Of a stretch of DNA of 6,401 bases, positions 4,979 through 6,401 are shown piece after piece. The number at the start of each line of letters is the position of its first letter. The first letter of the stretch is position 1. The notes under the pieces are model-generated. The model saw only the letters and a program-made list of their open reading frames with translations. It was not told where the DNA came from and did no database searches. A program made the position numbers and the translations under genes. Source of the DNA: Candidatus Saccharimonadota bacterium (lineage in GTDB: Bacteria; Patescibacteriota; Saccharimonadia; UBA4664); contig JARIHM010000072.1 in assembly GCA_029288275.1 (NCBI GenBank), positions 1 to 6,401 on the forward strand, read 5' to 3'.

Positions 4979-5950
4979 CTACCGGCCTGGCACGTAGTGA
5001 TGGAAGCCATTCTCGATCACGTGAATGGGAACCTCCGTGTTGAGCCACAGCTCCTGCGGCGTCAGATAGTTCTTGGCTTGGCCAGACAGCGTTTCGGCCA
5101 CGTTGTTCATGAGTTCGGCTGCCTGGACAGTGTAGTTTGTTATAGCGCTACCCCATTGCGCCCAGTTCTGTCGTTCGTGGTCGTAGAGCCATGTGCGGCC
5201 GGCCTTGGTATGAACCGAGCACTGACCGCGTTCAAACCGCAAATTGATCTGCTCTGGAAAAAGATCACCGGTCAAACGGCGTGTGCCCAGAAACGAGAAA
5301 CTTACGCCTGTACCCCACGAACCAGCCACGCTGTAGCGATCAAAGCCATCCTGCAGCAGGTACATCTGAAACTCGGCTTCGCCCAGGAGCCAGCGTAAGT
5401 AGTCCAGCTCATGCGACAGATGGTCCAGAGCCAAGCTACGCTCATGCTTCCAAGCCTTGTTCGGCTCGTGATAGGAGAAATCCAGTTGCACCTGGACCAG
5501 CGGCCCGAACCGTTCCTGCCACTCCGGCAGCTGCTCCTTGACCCACCGGTATGGGGCGCTAAACCGCCGCGGATGGCAGCCAAACACCTGCAAGCCATCA
5601 CGCACGGCCGTATGCAGGGCTCGCTGCACCATCGGCAGATCGGCCGGAACTGCTGCCAGGGGCTTGTCGACGAGCACGTGCCGGCCCGACTCCACCACCT
5701 GCACGAACTGAAGGGCGTGGTATTGATCGGGCGTGGCGATAATCACCAGCTCGGCCTCCGACTCCTCCAATAACTGGAGCGCCGAGGTGTATTGCGGCAC
5801 CGAAACACCTACTCGCCCCAGCGCTGCCTGAGCGCACTGCGGCTGGGTATCACACACGGCCACCAGCTTCATGCCGCCGTTCACTTCTGGCAGCATATGA
5901 TTGCGGAGAGCGTGCTTGCCGCAGCCAATCACGGCATACTTCACGGTCAT
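4979..5950 (-). CDS. Gfo/Idh/MocA-family NAD(P)-dependent oxidoreductase
   Basis: A 323-residue cytoplasmic dehydrogenase close to the family's usual length. The N-terminal Rossmann fold shows VIGCGKHA (7-14), D34 at the end of the second strand, suggesting NAD preference, ATPDQYHA (72-79), and DKP (95-97) replacing the usual EKP and supplying K96. The C-terminal domain carries LDHLSHELDYLRWLLG (175-190), where H180 and D183 match the family H-X2-D active-site pair. Substrates in this family are usually sugars, sugar acids, inositols or nucleotide sugars. The sequence alone does not say which, and no sugar gene is adjacent. The start at 5950 is preferred because GGAGG (5956-5960) lies 5 nt upstream and the Rossmann fold begins at once. 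An in-frame ATG at 6076 would add 42 unrelated-looking residues and run into the ribosome-binding and start region of the divergent gene. The gene appears monocistronic, with its own terminator. Confidence 0.88.
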   Translation of the reverse strand: MTVKYAVIGCGKHALRNHMLPEVNGGMKLVAVCDTQPQCAQAALGRVGVSVPQYTSALQLLEESEAELVIIATPDQYHALQFVQVVESGRHVLVDKPLAAVPADLPMVQRALHTAVRDGLQVFGCHPRRFSAPYRWVKEQLPEWQERFGPLVQVQLDFSYHEPNKAWKHERSLALDHLSHELDYLRWLLGEAEFQMYLLQDGFDRYSVAGSWGTGVSFSFLGTRRLTGDLFPEQINLRFERGQCSVHTKAGRTWLYDHERQNWAQWGSAITNYTVQAAELMNNVAETLSGQAKNYLTPQELWLNTEVPIHVIENGFHHYVPGR

Positions 5951-6012
5951 AAGAACCTCCAGAGGATCTCCCATGGGCCTCATGACCTTACTCTGCCCAT
6001 GATTCTCAGGCA

Positions 6013-6041
6013 ATATTGAACAAAAGCCCTTTTCATGGCAA
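6013..6041 (-). promoter_or_regulatory. Candidate promoter of the oxidoreductase gene
   Basis: TTGCCA (6036-6041) is followed after 17 nt by CAATAT (6013-6018) on the minus strand. The -35 box matches five of six positions and the -10 box three of six. Predicted leader: about 55 nt to the ATG at 5950. Weak but well spaced. Confidence 0.35.
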
Positions 6042-6047
6042 GATAAT
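6016..6047 (+). promoter_or_regulatory. Candidate promoter of the right-edge gene
   Basis: TTGAAC (6016-6021) and GATAAT (6042-6047) are on the plus strand. Both boxes are good, but the 20-nt spacer is longer than ideal. The -35 box overlaps the -10 box proposed for the divergent oxidoreductase gene. Confidence 0.3.
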
Positions 6048-6078
6048 CCCATTCCGACTACCCTATCGGAGGCCAACC

Positions 6079-6401
6079 TTGAACAATACAGGCGATGGAC
6101 CGGCCGGTTGCGAGCATGGCTACGGCATTAACAACGATACCGGCGCCGGAACCGACGGTCCCTATCACGGTGATACGGCTACGAGCTGGGCGGTTGGTAT
6201 TGGCCTGGGTCTGATCGGACTGCTGATTATCATCGGCATCGTGTCGCTGATTCGGTCAGAGGTTCGTGGCGATACGACTGCCGCCGCTTCATCGGTAGCC
6301 GCCTGTCGTATTTTGGCTCCGGCCGATCTGCATACCGCTCTTCAGCATCCCGTGACGGGCGAGCAGACCAGCGACACGAGCCCCGGCAGCACTACCTGTA
6401 C
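6079..6401 (+). CDS. Single-span membrane protein with Gly/Asp-rich N-terminus, possible DUF3558-like domain (partial, cut by right edge)
   Basis: An open frame of 107 codons from a TTG start to the right edge. The start is supported by GGAGG at 6068-6072 with 6 nt spacing. No ATG start suits the frame. Seen: a Gly/Asn/Asp/Thr-rich N-terminal segment (1-36), a long hydrophobic span (about 37-58, rich in Gly, Leu and Ile), then RSEVR, an Ala/Ser linker, and CRILAPADLHTAL (76-88) ... PVTGEQTS ... TTC (C107). The pattern of a Cys, then LxPADL, then a P-V segment and a second Cys recalls the start of DUF3558-type lipoprotein domains found outside the cell in actinobacteria. This is a tentative match to a short piece. 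The gene is divergent from the oxidoreductase gene. Function unknown. Confidence 0.65.
   Translation, partial: MNNTGDGPAGCEHGYGINNDTGAGTDGPYHGDTATSWAVGIGLGLIGLLIIIGIVSLIRSEVRGDTTAAASSVAACRILAPADLHTALQHPVTGEQTSDTSPGSTTC

Noticed and set aside
4997..5773. Plus-strand frames of 133, 86 and 120 codons opposite the oxidoreductase gene
   Set aside because: All lie antisense to a gene with complete Gfo/Idh motifs and have no domain content.
5951..6076. N-terminal extension of the oxidoreductase to an ATG at 6076
   Set aside because: The extra 42 residues show no domain, precede a good SD plus ATG at 5950, and would span the divergent promoter region and the ribosome-binding site of the right-edge gene.

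Overview
The window looks like bacterial chromosomal DNA of moderately high GC, densely packed, with standard stop codons (TGA ends a gene at 1651). It contains no RNA gene, insertion sequence or CRISPR array that I can see. Several proteins have the look of small Gram-positive-type, cell-envelope-simple bacteria. There is an actinobacterial-style AMIN-like secreted protein, single-span proteins with Thr/Pro-rich or Gly-rich linkers and a cysteine-paired outer domain, and a BcrC-like PAP2 phosphatase. The single-span protein at 4321-4875 most resembles hypothetical proteins I associate with Candidatus Saccharibacteria (Patescibacteria). I therefore favour that group, or an actinobacterial relative, but this is inference and the window has no phylogenetic marker.

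Layout, left to right. (1) Positions 1-2457, minus strand: a two-gene operon. A PP2C-family protein phosphatase (1651-2457) is followed, with a 4-nt GTGA overlap, by a diverged Ser/Thr protein kinase that runs off the left edge. The kinase has an unusual catalytic loop, a zinc ribbon and a long beta-rich tail that may be a propeller. (2) Positions 2458-2607: an AT-rich divergent regulatory region. It holds a near-consensus sigma70-type promoter for the operon, three copies of a 9-bp half-site, and a second promoter pointing the other way whose predicted transcription start is the ATG of the next gene. (3) Positions 2608-3129, plus strand: a four-helix DUF2127 membrane protein. It overlaps tail-to-tail by 44 bp with (4) a minus-strand PAP2/undecaprenyl-diphosphatase-like membrane phosphatase (3086-3550), which also looks leaderless. 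(5) Positions 3682-4263, plus strand: a secreted AMIN-like protein. It converges through a strong shared terminator with (6) a minus-strand membrane-anchored hypothetical protein (4321-4875). (7) Positions 4979-5950, minus strand: a Gfo/Idh/MocA-type NAD(P)-dependent oxidoreductase with its own terminator. (8) From 6079, plus strand and cut by the right edge: another single-span protein with a possible DUF3558-like outer domain.

The window divides into a cytoplasmic phosphorylation switch (kinase plus phosphatase) and a set of envelope genes. These comprise two multi-span membrane proteins, one secreted protein and two anchored proteins. The most interesting parts are the kinase/phosphatase module, which resembles the kinase and phosphatase parts of TerY-P-type triads, its divergent operator region, and the repeated arrangement of a -10 box exactly 6 nt before an ATG. 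Every gap between genes is shorter than about 160 nt, so no long non-coding stretch is left unexplained.
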